Part shown: positions 1-7,197 of the stretch, piece by piece
Numbering within the stretch: the stretch's first letter is position 1
Layout: each line of letters opens with the position of its first letter
From: Verrucomicrobia bacterium TMED56
GTDB lineage: Bacteria; Verrucomicrobiota; Verrucomicrobiia; Opitutales; Seribacteraceae
Length of the DNA stretch: 11,996 nt
Direction of reading: 5' to 3'
Assembly: GCA_002167265.1 (NCBI GenBank)
Contig: NHDJ01000004.1
Location: 1 to 11,996 of the forward strand
Notes under the pieces: generated by a model
Told to the model about the DNA's origin: nothing
The model's input: the letters and a program-made list of their open reading frames with translations, nothing else
Database searches by the model: none
Made by a program: the position numbers and the translations under genes

Positions 1-768
1 ATGCATGAAAATGGTCCCGGAAGCTCACCCATCATCTGGAAAAATTTAATGATTTTTCACTTGGATGGAAGTGACAAACAAAGCGTTGTCGCCCTTTATA
101 AAGTCTCTGGTAAAATTGCATGGCAAACTTATCGGTCTGGGGAAATGAGAGATAACCCACAACTCCAAAAGTCCTACTCAACGCCAATCGTCAAAATTAT
201 AAATGGAAAACCAGTTCTAATTTCATGTGCAGCCGACTGGGTTTACGGATACAATCCTGAAAACGGAAAAGAACTTTGGAAGATCAAGTATGGTATTCTC
301 GGATTTTCCAATGTGGCCAGACCCGTTGTAGGCCACGGCATGCTTTATCTTTCCACCTGCTTCATGAAAGCGGAAATTCATGCCTACCGACTTGAGGGAC
401 TCTCCAAGCCTAAGCTTGCTTGGAAAATGACCAAAGGGGCTCCAAAAATGCCCTCCCCTATTCTTGTTGGACAGCAACTCTATGTGGTAAACGATGGAGG
501 AATTCTCTCGGTCGTGAACGCTAAAACAGGTGAACTCGATTGGCGGGAAAGGCTCGATGGAGAATTCAGTGCCTCCCCCACTTTTGCCAACGGATTACTC
601 TACCTGGCTGACCGTGCAGGAAAAACCACGGTCATCCGGCCAGGAAAAAGCCTTCAAATCATATCGGAAAATGAATTGGAGGGTTCCCCCCACATGGCCT
701 CATTCGCCCCTTTCCAGGATTCCTTCCTTATCCGAACAGACAACACTCTTTATCGAGTGGCAGAGTAG
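1..768 (+). CDS. PQQ-type beta-propeller repeat protein, C-terminal part (5' end outside window)
   Basis: A 255-codon frame is open from the first base and ends at TAG 766-768. Seen: repeated blade-like units with the PQQ/BamB-type pattern of a short beta strand, then 'A.(K)TG(K)..W'. Examples are GKIAW near residue 37, NGKELWK near 90 and NAKTGELDW near 175, plus 'SP...LVGQQLYVVNDGG' and 'SPTFANGLLYLAD' strands. The first residues (HENGPGSSPIIWKN) match an internal stretch of larger PVC-group members of this family, as recalled, which are roughly 400 residues with an N-terminal 'W..FRGP'-like section. ATG at base 1 is therefore probably an internal Met and the gene continues upstream. These proteins are usually secreted or periplasmic and non-enzymatic or poorly defined; PQQ binding is not implied. 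It converges on sulfatase 1 with only 4 bases between the stop codons. The family call is fairly sure; the role is unknown. Confidence 0.8.
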   Translation: MHENGPGSSPIIWKNLMIFHLDGSDKQSVVALYKVSGKIAWQTYRSGEMRDNPQLQKSYSTPIVKIINGKPVLISCAADWVYGYNPENGKELWKIKYGILGFSNVARPVVGHGMLYLSTCFMKAEIHAYRLEGLSKPKLAWKMTKGAPKMPSPILVGQQLYVVNDGGILSVVNAKTGELDWRERLDGEFSASPTFANGLLYLADRAGKTTVIRPGKSLQIISENELEGSPHMASFAPFQDSFLIRTDNTLYRVAE

Positions 769-781
769 AAAATTAATTTTC
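768..781. terminator. AT-rich perfect palindrome over two convergent stop codons
   Basis: GAAAATT-AATTTTC is a perfect 14-base inverted repeat. It begins at the last base of the beta-propeller stop codon (TAG 766-768) and contains the sulfatase 1 stop (TAA on the minus strand, 773-775). As RNA it could fold only into a weak 5-bp stem with a TTAA loop, but on either strand the second arm supplies a short U-run. A bidirectional terminator role is inferred from position; chance occurrence of AT-rich symmetry is a real alternative. Confidence 0.25.
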
Positions 782-2164
782 CCGAAGGCTTGAAAATACA
801 TCACCCGTTGGCTTTGCTGGTATGGAACTAAGCCATTTTTGAAGCAGATTTTTCATCCGTTTGACCGTTTCCAAATTCTTTGTAGCCAAGTCACTACTTT
901 CCAATGGATCACGGACTAAATCAAAAAGTTCGGCATGAGACTGGTCCTTGTTAAGTACCAGTTTCCATTGTTCATGAACCACTGCAAAAGCAACCCAATG
1001 ATCCGGTTTTGACTCACTTGCAGGCCATGGTGCTGACATTCTCCAAAAGATTGGTTTCTTACGTAATGGATTCCCCTTCCCCATTAATGCAGAAACTTGG
1101 CTCATTCCATCCGGCCTGTACGACTTGGGCAATTTCACATTCCCTAGTTCACAAAAAGTGGGCAACAAATCGACTGCTGACAAGACCGAGGTTTTATCCA
1201 CTTTCCCCGCAGCAATCTTACCGGGCCAGCGGGCAATAAATGGAACTCCGATTCCACCTTCCATCAGAGCACCTTTAAAAGCACGACGGCCTCCTGTAAT
1301 CCCCTTGGCTGCACCGATTCCGTATCCCGGACCAGTGGCTGAGTCATAACTCAGGGTAATGGGAGAATTGGGAGAACCCCTTGCCGGTCCATTATCCGAG
1401 CTAAAAATAACCAGCGTATTATCAGAAATTTTCATCTCGTCCAAGGCATCCAACAATTGACCGATTCTTAAATCCGCGTGGTACAAAGTGGCCGCATAAA
1501 TATTGTCCGCCTCAGGTAAATCCGGAAAAAGTTTCTGCAGTTTTGGATCGACATGAAAGGGAGTATGAGGTTCATGAATCCATAAATTGATAAAAAATGG
1601 CTTATCACTCTCCTTACTTTTTTTCATGAATGGAATCGCACTCTTCACATCATCATGGACAAACATCTGTGGCCCTGAACAATTGTATGACCCATAATCA
1701 TCATAGCCATATGCACTGGGAAAAGGAGAATCCGGAATCATATCATTAGCCAAATGCCATTTTCCATAATGAGCGGTGGCATATCCGGCCTTTTTTAGAA
1801 AACGTGGTAAAGATGGGGCCGCTGTATCTAACCAGTCTGGCATATTGCGTCTTTGATTACTTGGCACCCAGGCAAAATGCCCGTCAATATTGTAGCGGGC
1901 AGGAAAGTGTCCGGTCATCACTGCCGTTCGACTGGGTGAGCACACTCCACTGGCTACAGTAAACCTGTGAAAATCAGTCCCCTCCTTGGCCAATCGGTCG
2001 ATATTGGGTGTCTTTAAATAAGGATGGCCATGGCAACCCAAATCTCCCCATCCCCAGTCATCTGCAAAAATGAAAACAATGTTAGGATGGATTTTTTTTG
2101 AATACATAGTTCCGCTAAAGAGAACAAAAACGAAAAGCAGTAAGCAGGAGATTAATTGATTCAT
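773..2164 (-). CDS. Secreted S1-family sulfatase 1 (N-acetylgalactosamine-6-sulfatase/arylsulfatase A-like)
   Basis: A 463-residue formylglycine-dependent sulfatase, expected to hydrolyse sulfate esters on a polysaccharide outside the cytoplasm. Seen: a signal peptide (about residues 1-22); calcium-binding Asp35-Asp36 in FADDWGWGD; the C-x-P-S-R modification motif at 75-79 (CSPSR), where Cys75 would become formylglycine; Lys135 and His137 in YGKWHLA; the probable acid His200 in HEPHTP; metal ligands Asp257-Asn258 in SSDNG; and Lys297 in FKGALMEGG. All key residues are present and the length is normal for the family. The C-terminal subdomain (HEQWKLVLNKDQSHAELFDL) and the GDVFSSLR ending resemble PVC sequences annotated as GALNS-like, by recall. 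The start is the first ATG before the signal peptide, with a weak purine stretch GAGAAAG about 10 bases upstream. It diverges from sulfatase 2 across 175 bases. The fold and chemistry are sure; the natural substrate is not known from sequence. Confidence 0.93.
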   Translation of the reverse strand: MNQLISCLLLFVFVLFSGTMYSKKIHPNIVFIFADDWGWGDLGCHGHPYLKTPNIDRLAKEGTDFHRFTVASGVCSPSRTAVMTGHFPARYNIDGHFAWVPSNQRRNMPDWLDTAAPSLPRFLKKAGYATAHYGKWHLANDMIPDSPFPSAYGYDDYGSYNCSGPQMFVHDDVKSAIPFMKKSKESDKPFFINLWIHEPHTPFHVDPKLQKLFPDLPEADNIYAATLYHADLRIGQLLDALDEMKISDNTLVIFSSDNGPARGSPNSPITLSYDSATGPGYGIGAAKGITGGRRAFKGALMEGGIGVPFIARWPGKIAAGKVDKTSVLSAVDLLPTFCELGNVKLPKSYRPDGMSQVSALMGKGNPLRKKPIFWRMSAPWPASESKPDHWVAFAVVHEQWKLVLNKDQSHAELFDLVRDPLESSDLATKNLETVKRMKNLLQKWLSSIPAKPTGDVFSSLREN

Positions 2165-2215
2165 ATTATATTGTTCTTTCTCAGAATTTGGAAGGGAAGT
2201 TTGTTAAGAAGTATG

Positions 2216-2246
2216 ATGATACTGAGCCTCCGATAAAATATGTCAA
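2216..2246 (-). promoter_or_regulatory. Candidate sigma70-like promoter for sulfatase 1
   Basis: On the minus strand a perfect -35 TTGACA (2246-2241) is followed after 19 bases by TATCAT (2221-2216), which matches the -10 consensus at 5 of 6 positions. Transcription would start near 2209, giving a leader of about 45 bases before the ATG at 2164. The 19-base spacer is longer than ideal. PVC promoter consensus is not known from this window, so this is a candidate only. Confidence 0.35.
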
Positions 2247-2270
2247 CTTTAGCTCAAACACTAGAACACC

Positions 2271-2276
2271 TATAAT
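2271..2276 (+). promoter_or_regulatory. Candidate -10 element for sulfatase 2
   Basis: A perfect TATAAT lies about 64 bases before the sulfatase 2 ATG, in the divergent spacer. No good -35 is visible at the expected distance; the 17-base-spaced hexamer is TTTAGC, which matches 3 of 6. Transcription would begin near 2283, just before a near-palindrome at 2288-2307. In AT-rich spacer DNA this match may be chance. Confidence 0.3.
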
Positions 2277-2287
2277 AAATTTAGGTT

Positions 2288-2307
2288 CAACTGAAATTTT
2301 CAAGTTG
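2288..2307. promoter_or_regulatory. Near-palindrome in the leader of sulfatase 2 (possible operator)
   Basis: CAACTGAAA...TTTTCAAGTTG reads almost the same on both strands: 5-base outer arms CAACT/AGTTG plus further pairing across a one-base bulge. It sits just downstream of the TATAAT at 2271, a common place for a repressor site, and could alternatively form a small leader hairpin. No regulator gene is in the window and no second copy with the same spacing was seen, so function is inference. Confidence 0.25.
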
Positions 2308-2339
2308 CCAAATAAAACCCTCAAGTTCTCCATATTGGA

Positions 2340-3875
2340 ATGAATAAATTGTCCTCTATTTTTTCTCTTCTTATATTTGCAAATAGTTTTTACTGCTCTG
2401 CCAAGCCGCTTAATATATTGTTCATTTTCACCGATGACCATGCATACCAGGCAATCTCGGCATACGGTTCCAATCGAAACGAAACACCAAATATCGATCG
2501 ACTTGCCAAAGAAGGCATGCGCTTTGACCGTGCATTTGTAACCAATTCAATATGTGCCCCAAGTCGTGCGGTTATTCTGACCGGCAAACACAGTCACTTA
2601 AATGGCCAGTTGACCAATGGTCAGCGCTTTGACGGCGAGCAACAAACCTTTCCACAACTACTCCAAAAAAAGGGCTACCAAACCGCAATGGTGGGAAAAT
2701 GGCATCTGAAGAGCGATCCTACCGGTTTTGACTTTTGGCAGGTGTTACAAGGTCAGGGACCGTATTACAATCCGCCCATGAACACAGCTGAAGGGGTTAA
2801 GAAAATCACCGGGTACACGACGGATGTAATTACTGATGTCAGCTTGGACTGGCTAAAGAATAAAAGAGATCCAAACAAACCATTTATTCTTATGAGTCAG
2901 CACAAAGCACCACACAGGAATTGGCAACCTGGTCCAAAATACCTAACCAAATATGACGGCATAGATATTCCAGAACCTGAGACACTCAGAGATAATTACA
3001 AAAATCGCCTTGAACCTGCCACCACTCAGGCAATGACCATTGACCGTCACCTTTCCACTAACGACCTAAAAATCAGGACTCCTGGCAACCTCACACCCGA
3101 ACAGAAAGCGAAGTGGGACGCTGCCTACGGTCCAAAAAACAAAGCTTTTGAGGAAGCCAATTTGCAGGGTGATGAACTCTTCAAATGGAAATACCAAAGA
3201 TATGTAAAGGACTACCTTCGCTGCATTGACTCCGTGGACGAAAATATCGGCCGCTTACTTGATTATCTGGATAACTCCGGATTGGCTGAAAATACCGTGG
3301 TCATCTACTCATCCGATCAGGGTTGGTACCTTGGCGAGCATGGTTGGTATGACAAACGCTGGATGTACGAGGAATCCTTCCGAACCCCTCTAATTGTTAG
3401 ATGGCCGGGTGTCACAAAAGCAGGAAGTAAAAATAAGGATCTTGTTCAAAATCTTGACTACGCTCAGACCTTTCTCGATATCTGCGGAGTAAAATCACCC
3501 AAAGATATGCAGGGACAATCCATCGTACCATTGCTAAAAGGTAAAAAGCCCAAAAACTGGAGAAAATCTCTCTACTATCAATACTATGAATTCCCCGGTG
3601 CACATAGTGTCAGGCGCCACTATGGTGTACGCACAGAAACCCATAAATTAATTTATTTTTACAAGCTTGATGGTTGGGAACTGTATGATTTGGAAAAGGA
3701 TCCGAACGAACTAAATTCTGTCTATGGAAAGCCTGAATATGCTGCCCTTACCAAGGAACTAAAAAACGAACTCAACCGACTCCGTAAACTTTATAAAGTA
3801 CCCGTTGATGACCGCCCTCTCACCAAAGCACCCAGAATCCCTAAAAAAACAAAGAAAGAAAAGAAGAAGAGCTGA
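2340..3875 (+). CDS. Secreted S1-family sulfatase 2 (N-acetylglucosamine-6-sulfatase/mucin-desulfating type)
   Basis: A 511-residue formylglycine sulfatase. Seen: a signal peptide (about 1-21, ending CSA before KPLN); metal ligands Asp32-Asp33 in [13 protein letters not shown] at 72-76 with Cys72 the formylglycine precursor; Lys120/His122 in VGKWHLK; His188 and His192 in QHKAPH; Asp326-Gln327 in SSDQG; and the [13 protein letters not shown] segment (334-345) typical of the GlcNAc-6-sulfatase-like branch. Gln327 replaces the usual Asn metal ligand, which occurs in this branch and does not suggest inactivity. The 'GQGPYYNP' stretch near 137-144 also fits mucin-desulfating sulfatases. The C-terminus ends in a Lys-rich tail ([10 protein letters not shown]). 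The start ATG has no proper Shine-Dalgarno; GGA directly abuts it. It diverges from sulfatase 1 and converges on sulfatase 3 across 26 bases. The class is sure; the 6-O-sulfated GlcNAc substrate is inferred from family resemblance only. Confidence 0.92.
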   Translation: MNKLSSIFSLLIFANSFYCSAKPLNILFIFTDDHAYQAISAYGSNRNETPNIDRLAKEGMRFDRAFVTNSICAPSRAVILTGKHSHLNGQLTNGQRFDGEQQTFPQLLQKKGYQTAMVGKWHLKSDPTGFDFWQVLQGQGPYYNPPMNTAEGVKKITGYTTDVITDVSLDWLKNKRDPNKPFILMSQHKAPHRNWQPGPKYLTKYDGIDIPEPETLRDNYKNRLEPATTQAMTIDRHLSTNDLKIRTPGNLTPEQKAKWDAAYGPKNKAFEEANLQGDELFKWKYQRYVKDYLRCIDSVDENIGRLLDYLDNSGLAENTVVIYSSDQGWYLGEHGWYDKRWMYEESFRTPLIVRWPGVTKAGSKNKDLVQNLDYAQTFLDICGVKSPKDMQGQSIVPLLKGKKPKNWRKSLYYQYYEFPGAHSVRRHYGVRTETHKLIYFYKLDGWELYDLEKDPNELNSVYGKPEYAALTKELKNELNRLRKLYKVPVDDRPLTKAPRIPKKTKKEKKKS

Positions 3876-3883
3876 TCAGATAA

Positions 3884-3901
3884 AGTTTTTCATCAAAAAC
3901 T
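3884..3901. terminator. 7-bp hairpin in the convergent gap between sulfatases 2 and 3
   Basis: AGTTTTT-CATC-AAAAACT is a perfect 7-bp inverted repeat with a 4-base loop. It fills most of the 26 bases between the stop of sulfatase 2 (TGA 3873-3875) and that of sulfatase 3 (TAG on the minus strand, 3902-3904). The stem is AT-rich and so thermodynamically weak, but symmetrical for both converging transcripts. A CTGATCAG palindrome (3872-3879) overlaps the upstream stop. A shared terminator is inferred from position. Confidence 0.4.
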
Positions 3902-5374
3902 CTAATCAATAACCTTTATTGGGAAGTACTGCGAAGGAATGTGTTCCTTCGTCATTATTTCTTTGATTTCATTGACCACATCCGGATGCTTTTGGGCTAA
4001 ATCTTCGGATTCGGATTCATCCTTAGACAAGTCAAATAATTCGATCTTCAAGGGATCATGATTTTTCCCCTTTCGTATCATCTTCTGGCGAATCCCCTTC
4101 CACTTTCCCATCCACACTGCCTGTTGTCCACCGTAGCCGGAAAATTCGCGGTACAAGGGAGGTCTCGCTAGATGACATTTACCCAATATATGACTTGCTT
4201 GATCATGCCCATCATGCTTCGCGTAAATTGGAACTTCTGCATCAATTAGTTTATGTAAAGTTACCATCCAGTCCTCGAATCCGATCATTTTATCAGAGAC
4301 CGATCCGGCCTTAATTTTTCCAGGCCATTTGACGAGTAAGGGAACGCGAATGCCCCCTTCATAAAGAGATCCCTTCAAACCACGAAGATTCCCCACACTC
4401 TCGAAAAAATCATAATCCACCTCAAGCTTGAGATGAGTCGTGCCATTGTCAGAAGAGAAAATTACAATTGTGTCATTAGACAAGTTTAGCTTTTCAACCA
4501 GGTTTACCACATTTCCTACATACCGATCCATCCTAGTAATCATCGACGCATATGCCGCACGGGGAGTAAAATGGGGCGTGTACCCATATCCCTGGGAGCG
4601 GGTGAAGGGTGGGTCATTCCATTTCAGTTTCAGGTAAGGTTTCAGTTCCTCATCGGGTACATGCAGGGCAACATGGGGAATGAGCGTCGGATAATAAAGA
4701 AAGAATGGCTTGTCTTTATTCTTCTTAATGAACTTCAAAGCCTCTTCATTTATTCGGTCGGATGAAAAATCCTTCCCTTTAAAAATTTCATAACTCTTGG
4801 GGTCCTGTGGATCAGTTCCTTTTGCAAGGGAAGCATGCCCAGGAACTGGCGGGTTATTTCTTAACGGTACTCGGTCACGATCGCTCCAAAGATAATCAGG
4901 ATAGTAACTATGAGCATGTCGCTGGCAGTTGTATCCAAAAAAACGATCAAACCCTTGATTCATGGGGTCACCCTCAGTTCCGGGTCCACCAAGCCCCCAC
5001 TTACCGAAAGCCCCGGTCACATATCCTTCCTTTTTAAAAATCTCAGCTATAGTAATTTCATTTAGAGGGATTGGTCTTTGGCCTTCAGGTTTGAACTCTC
5101 CATTGTTTCTGATGTAGGCGCGACCGGGGTTTTTGCCCGTCATCAAAACGCATCGCGAAGGAGCACAAACAGCGTTTCCAGAATAGTTTCGGGTAAATCT
5201 AATGCCTTCATTCGCGAGTTGATCAAGATGGGGAGTCTTAATCTTCTTCTGACCGTAACTTCCCAGTTCATTATAGCCCAAATCATCCGCTAAAATAAAA
5301 ATTACATTCGGCTTTCTCTCTGCGATTAAGGGGAAGGATAAAAACGATGAAAGTAAAAGAATTGAAATCCTCAT
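3902..5374 (-). CDS. Secreted S1-family sulfatase 3 (arylsulfatase with GKWGLG motif)
   Basis: A 490-residue arylsulfatase A-like enzyme. Seen: a signal peptide (about 1-18, ending LIA before ERKPN); metal ligands Asp30-Asp31 in LADDLGYNELG; CAPSR at 70-74 with formylglycine precursor Cys70; Lys125 in FGKWGLGG; His234 in LIPHVALH; Asp309-Asn310 in SSDNG; and Lys334 in LKGSLYEGG. At 127 the usual His of KWHLG is Gly. Family members with GKWGLG followed by an 'N-Q-G-F-D-x-F-x-G-Y-N-C-Q' stretch (here 139-151) are recalled as common in PVC bacteria and Bacteroidota, so this looks like a subfamily trait rather than decay. The HAHSYYPDYLW segment (153-163) may supply the missing His. The start ATG has no Shine-Dalgarno. 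It diverges from the ThuA gene across 101 bases. Sulfatase identity is firm; substrate unknown. Confidence 0.92.
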   Translation of the reverse strand: MRISILLLSSFLSFPLIAERKPNVIFILADDLGYNELGSYGQKKIKTPHLDQLANEGIRFTRNYSGNAVCAPSRCVLMTGKNPGRAYIRNNGEFKPEGQRPIPLNEITIAEIFKKEGYVTGAFGKWGLGGPGTEGDPMNQGFDRFFGYNCQRHAHSYYPDYLWSDRDRVPLRNNPPVPGHASLAKGTDPQDPKSYEIFKGKDFSSDRINEEALKFIKKNKDKPFFLYYPTLIPHVALHVPDEELKPYLKLKWNDPPFTRSQGYGYTPHFTPRAAYASMITRMDRYVGNVVNLVEKLNLSNDTIVIFSSDNGTTHLKLEVDYDFFESVGNLRGLKGSLYEGGIRVPLLVKWPGKIKAGSVSDKMIGFEDWMVTLHKLIDAEVPIYAKHDGHDQASHILGKCHLARPPLYREFSGYGGQQAVWMGKWKGIRQKMIRKGKNHDPLKIELFDLSKDESESEDLAQKHPDVVNEIKEIMTKEHIPSQYFPIKVID

Positions 5375-5436
5375 CTACAATAAAGTAGCGGAATCTATTA
5401 TGAAAAACAACTGTGAATGAACTTTACGGAATGGAA

Positions 5437-5460
5437 ACAACATTTAGGTTGTATTATATA
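5437..5460. promoter_or_regulatory. Inverted repeat next to AT-rich -10-like sequence between sulfatase 3 and ThuA gene
   Basis: In the 101-base divergent spacer, ACAAC-N6-GTTGT (5437-5452) is a 5-base inverted repeat directly followed by TATTATATA (5452-5460). That stretch reads as TATTAT on the plus strand and TATAAT on the minus strand (5458-5453). The element could serve either divergent gene. No convincing -35 was found for either direction. Position is suggestive; function is unproven. Confidence 0.22.
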
Positions 5461-5475
5461 AACTAATCAAAAATC

Positions 5476-6447
5476 ATGAAAACAGTATATCTTACAAGTA
5501 TTGTTGTCCTTTCATCACTAAATGTCTTTTGCCTAAGTAAAGATCCAAGTGCCAAGGTCGTTTTCCTTCACGGCTCGAGAAGTCATGCTTCAGGAGATCA
5601 CGAGTTTAAGGCCGGTTCCCACCTCCTTGCCAAACACATTAATGCTCAAAAAAAAGTGAACCTACAGGCTACTGTACACCATGGCTGGCCCGATGATGAA
5701 TCAATACTCGACGATACTGATGCCATCGTGATCTACGCCGATGGAACCAAAGTGATCGGGAACGGGTGGGATAAAATGGATCAATTGGTTAAGGAAAAAC
5801 AAGTAGGCTTACTCTTCATGCATTACGCAGTCCACCCTAGCGTGGAACAGGGAGAAAAATACTTCCTGCCCTGGATTGGCGGATTTTTTAAGAATGGCAT
5901 TTCTGTCAATCCATTTTGGCGGGCAAATATTAAAGCAATGGATGGCCATGAAACTTCCCGGGGAGTAGGTCCGATTGAAGCGGTCGATGAATTTTACTTC
6001 AACATTGAACTCCATCCAGACTCCCTCAATCTTGGTGCAGCCACTCCCAACGAGAAAAATCTTCACCACATTAATAATATTTGGACCCGTGCCGCATACC
6101 TAGCAAAAGGGAAGAAACAATCTCTGCTTTGGGGAATCACCCGAACGGGGGGCGGACGAGGGGCCGGATTTACCGGTGGGCATCATCACCGAAACTGGGC
6201 AATCGACGGATACCGTCAACTCATCCTCAATACCATTGCCTGGATTGCCGGAGAAAAGGTTCCAAGTTCTGGCGTACCCACTTATTCAGTCACCGAAGAC
6301 GAGCTTAACGAAAACCTCGACGATTATGGGGACCGAACCAACCGAGTTAAACTCCCCACCAAGGCAGATATTACTTTTACCCCCGGTCCATGGATGACAC
6401 CGGAAGAACATGCAGAATCCCGTCGCAAACCCAAAAAAAAGAAATAA
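5476..6447 (+). CDS. Secreted ThuA-like domain protein
   Basis: A 323-residue protein with a likely signal peptide (about 1-21; no good lipobox) and a ThuA-like, class I glutamine amidotransferase-like fold. Seen: an early beta strand KVVFLHGSRSHASGDHEF (27-44), the D-A-I-V-I-Y-A-D-G strand (82-90), GLLFMHYAVHP (111-121), and the diagnostic GFTGGHHHRNW...LILNTIAWIAG stretch (231-259). ThuA proteins are linked by context to sugar oxidation and to trehalose or 3-keto-sugar use, but their reaction is not established. After the domain comes a low-complexity acidic/polar stretch and a basic tail (RRKPKKKK). The ATG is preceded by an A-rich sequence, not a Shine-Dalgarno. It is first of three co-directional exported-protein genes (48 and 15 base gaps), so an operon with the two DUF1080 genes is likely. 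Domain call sure; function open. Confidence 0.88.
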   Translation: MKTVYLTSIVVLSSLNVFCLSKDPSAKVVFLHGSRSHASGDHEFKAGSHLLAKHINAQKKVNLQATVHHGWPDDESILDDTDAIVIYADGTKVIGNGWDKMDQLVKEKQVGLLFMHYAVHPSVEQGEKYFLPWIGGFFKNGISVNPFWRANIKAMDGHETSRGVGPIEAVDEFYFNIELHPDSLNLGAATPNEKNLHHINNIWTRAAYLAKGKKQSLLWGITRTGGGRGAGFTGGHHHRNWAIDGYRQLILNTIAWIAGEKVPSSGVPTYSVTEDELNENLDDYGDRTNRVKLPTKADITFTPGPWMTPEEHAESRRKPKKKK

Positions 6448-6495
6448 GCCCCTTAACTTCGACTTATCTTTAAACAACATTCACCGATTAAAAAT

Positions 6496-7182
6496 ATGAA
6501 ACAATATTCACTACTGATTCTTTTCTCCTTCGTTTCGACGGGGCTTTTGGCCAAACATCACAAAGGAGAAATGACCCCTATCTTTGACGGAAAAACCCTT
6601 AATGGCTGGACTCAGTTGAATGGAACCGCCACCTACCGGGTTGATAAAGGAGCCATCATTGGCAAAACCAAAGAAGGCAGTCCCAACTCCTTTCTCTGCT
6701 CGGATAAATTATACGGTGATTTTGAACTCCAATTTCAAGTCAAACTGATTAGTAATGAACTCAATTCCGGAGTCCAAATTCGTTCTCAGTGCAAGGAATT
6801 AACAGACAAAGAAAAAGCCCGGGGTGACAAACATGGGCGTGTCAACGGTCCACAGGTTGAAATCGAGGCAACCAAAGAAAAAGGAGCAGAATCAGGCTAT
6901 GTATACGGAGAAGCACTGGGTGGATGGATGACTCCCAAAAGTGATCTCATTCCCCACAAACACTTTAAAAATGGTGAATGGAACCAATACCGAATTGTTG
7001 CTAAAGGTCCCCGCATTCAAACCTGGGTAAATGGCACTATAGTTTCCAATCTTACAGACAGGGAAAAACACAAATCCCACCCCAAAGGATTCATTGGACT
7101 GCAGGTTCACTCCATCAAAAAGGGCTCCGGTCCTTACATGGTTGCCTGGAAAAACATAAAGATTAAGGAATTAAGTAAATAA
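6496..7182 (+). CDS. Secreted DUF1080 protein a (3-keto-disaccharide hydrolase-like)
   Basis: A 228-residue protein: signal peptide (about 1-19, ending LLA before KHHKG), then one DUF1080 domain, a concanavalin-like beta-sandwich. Seen: the family opening IFDGKTLNGW (29-38), YGDFELQFQVKL (73-84), LNSGVQIRSQ (89-98), the conserved acidic centre GPQVEIEAT (118-126), EWNQYRIVAKG (161-171), TWVNG (176-180) and the closing GFIGLQVH (198-205). DUF1080 members act on 3-keto-glycosides by hydrolysis or elimination according to published work on the family; whether this one does is inference. It normally partners a Gfo/Idh/MocA oxidoreductase that makes the 3-keto group, and none is in this window. 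It lies 48 bases after the ThuA gene and 15 before a second DUF1080 gene. No Shine-Dalgarno is visible; the leader is A-rich. Confidence 0.9.
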   Translation: MKQYSLLILFSFVSTGLLAKHHKGEMTPIFDGKTLNGWTQLNGTATYRVDKGAIIGKTKEGSPNSFLCSDKLYGDFELQFQVKLISNELNSGVQIRSQCKELTDKEKARGDKHGRVNGPQVEIEATKEKGAESGYVYGEALGGWMTPKSDLIPHKHFKNGEWNQYRIVAKGPRIQTWVNGTIVSNLTDREKHKSHPKGFIGLQVHSIKKGSGPYMVAWKNIKIKELSK

Positions 7183-7197
7183 TATTCCTCCCTACTT

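Noticed and set aside
1..3. ATG at base 1 as the true start of the beta-propeller protein
   Set aside because: There is no signal peptide, the first blade is already under way, and the residues resemble an internal part of longer family members.
2227..2231. Perfect GGAGG on the minus strand in the sulfatase 1/2 spacer
   Set aside because: No start codon lies 5-10 bases downstream on that strand, so it cannot serve as a ribosome binding site for a visible gene.
2181..2441. 86-codon minus-strand open frame across the divergent sulfatase spacer
   Set aside because: It overlaps the signal-peptide coding region of sulfatase 2, has no domain, and looks like a chance frame in AT-rich DNA.
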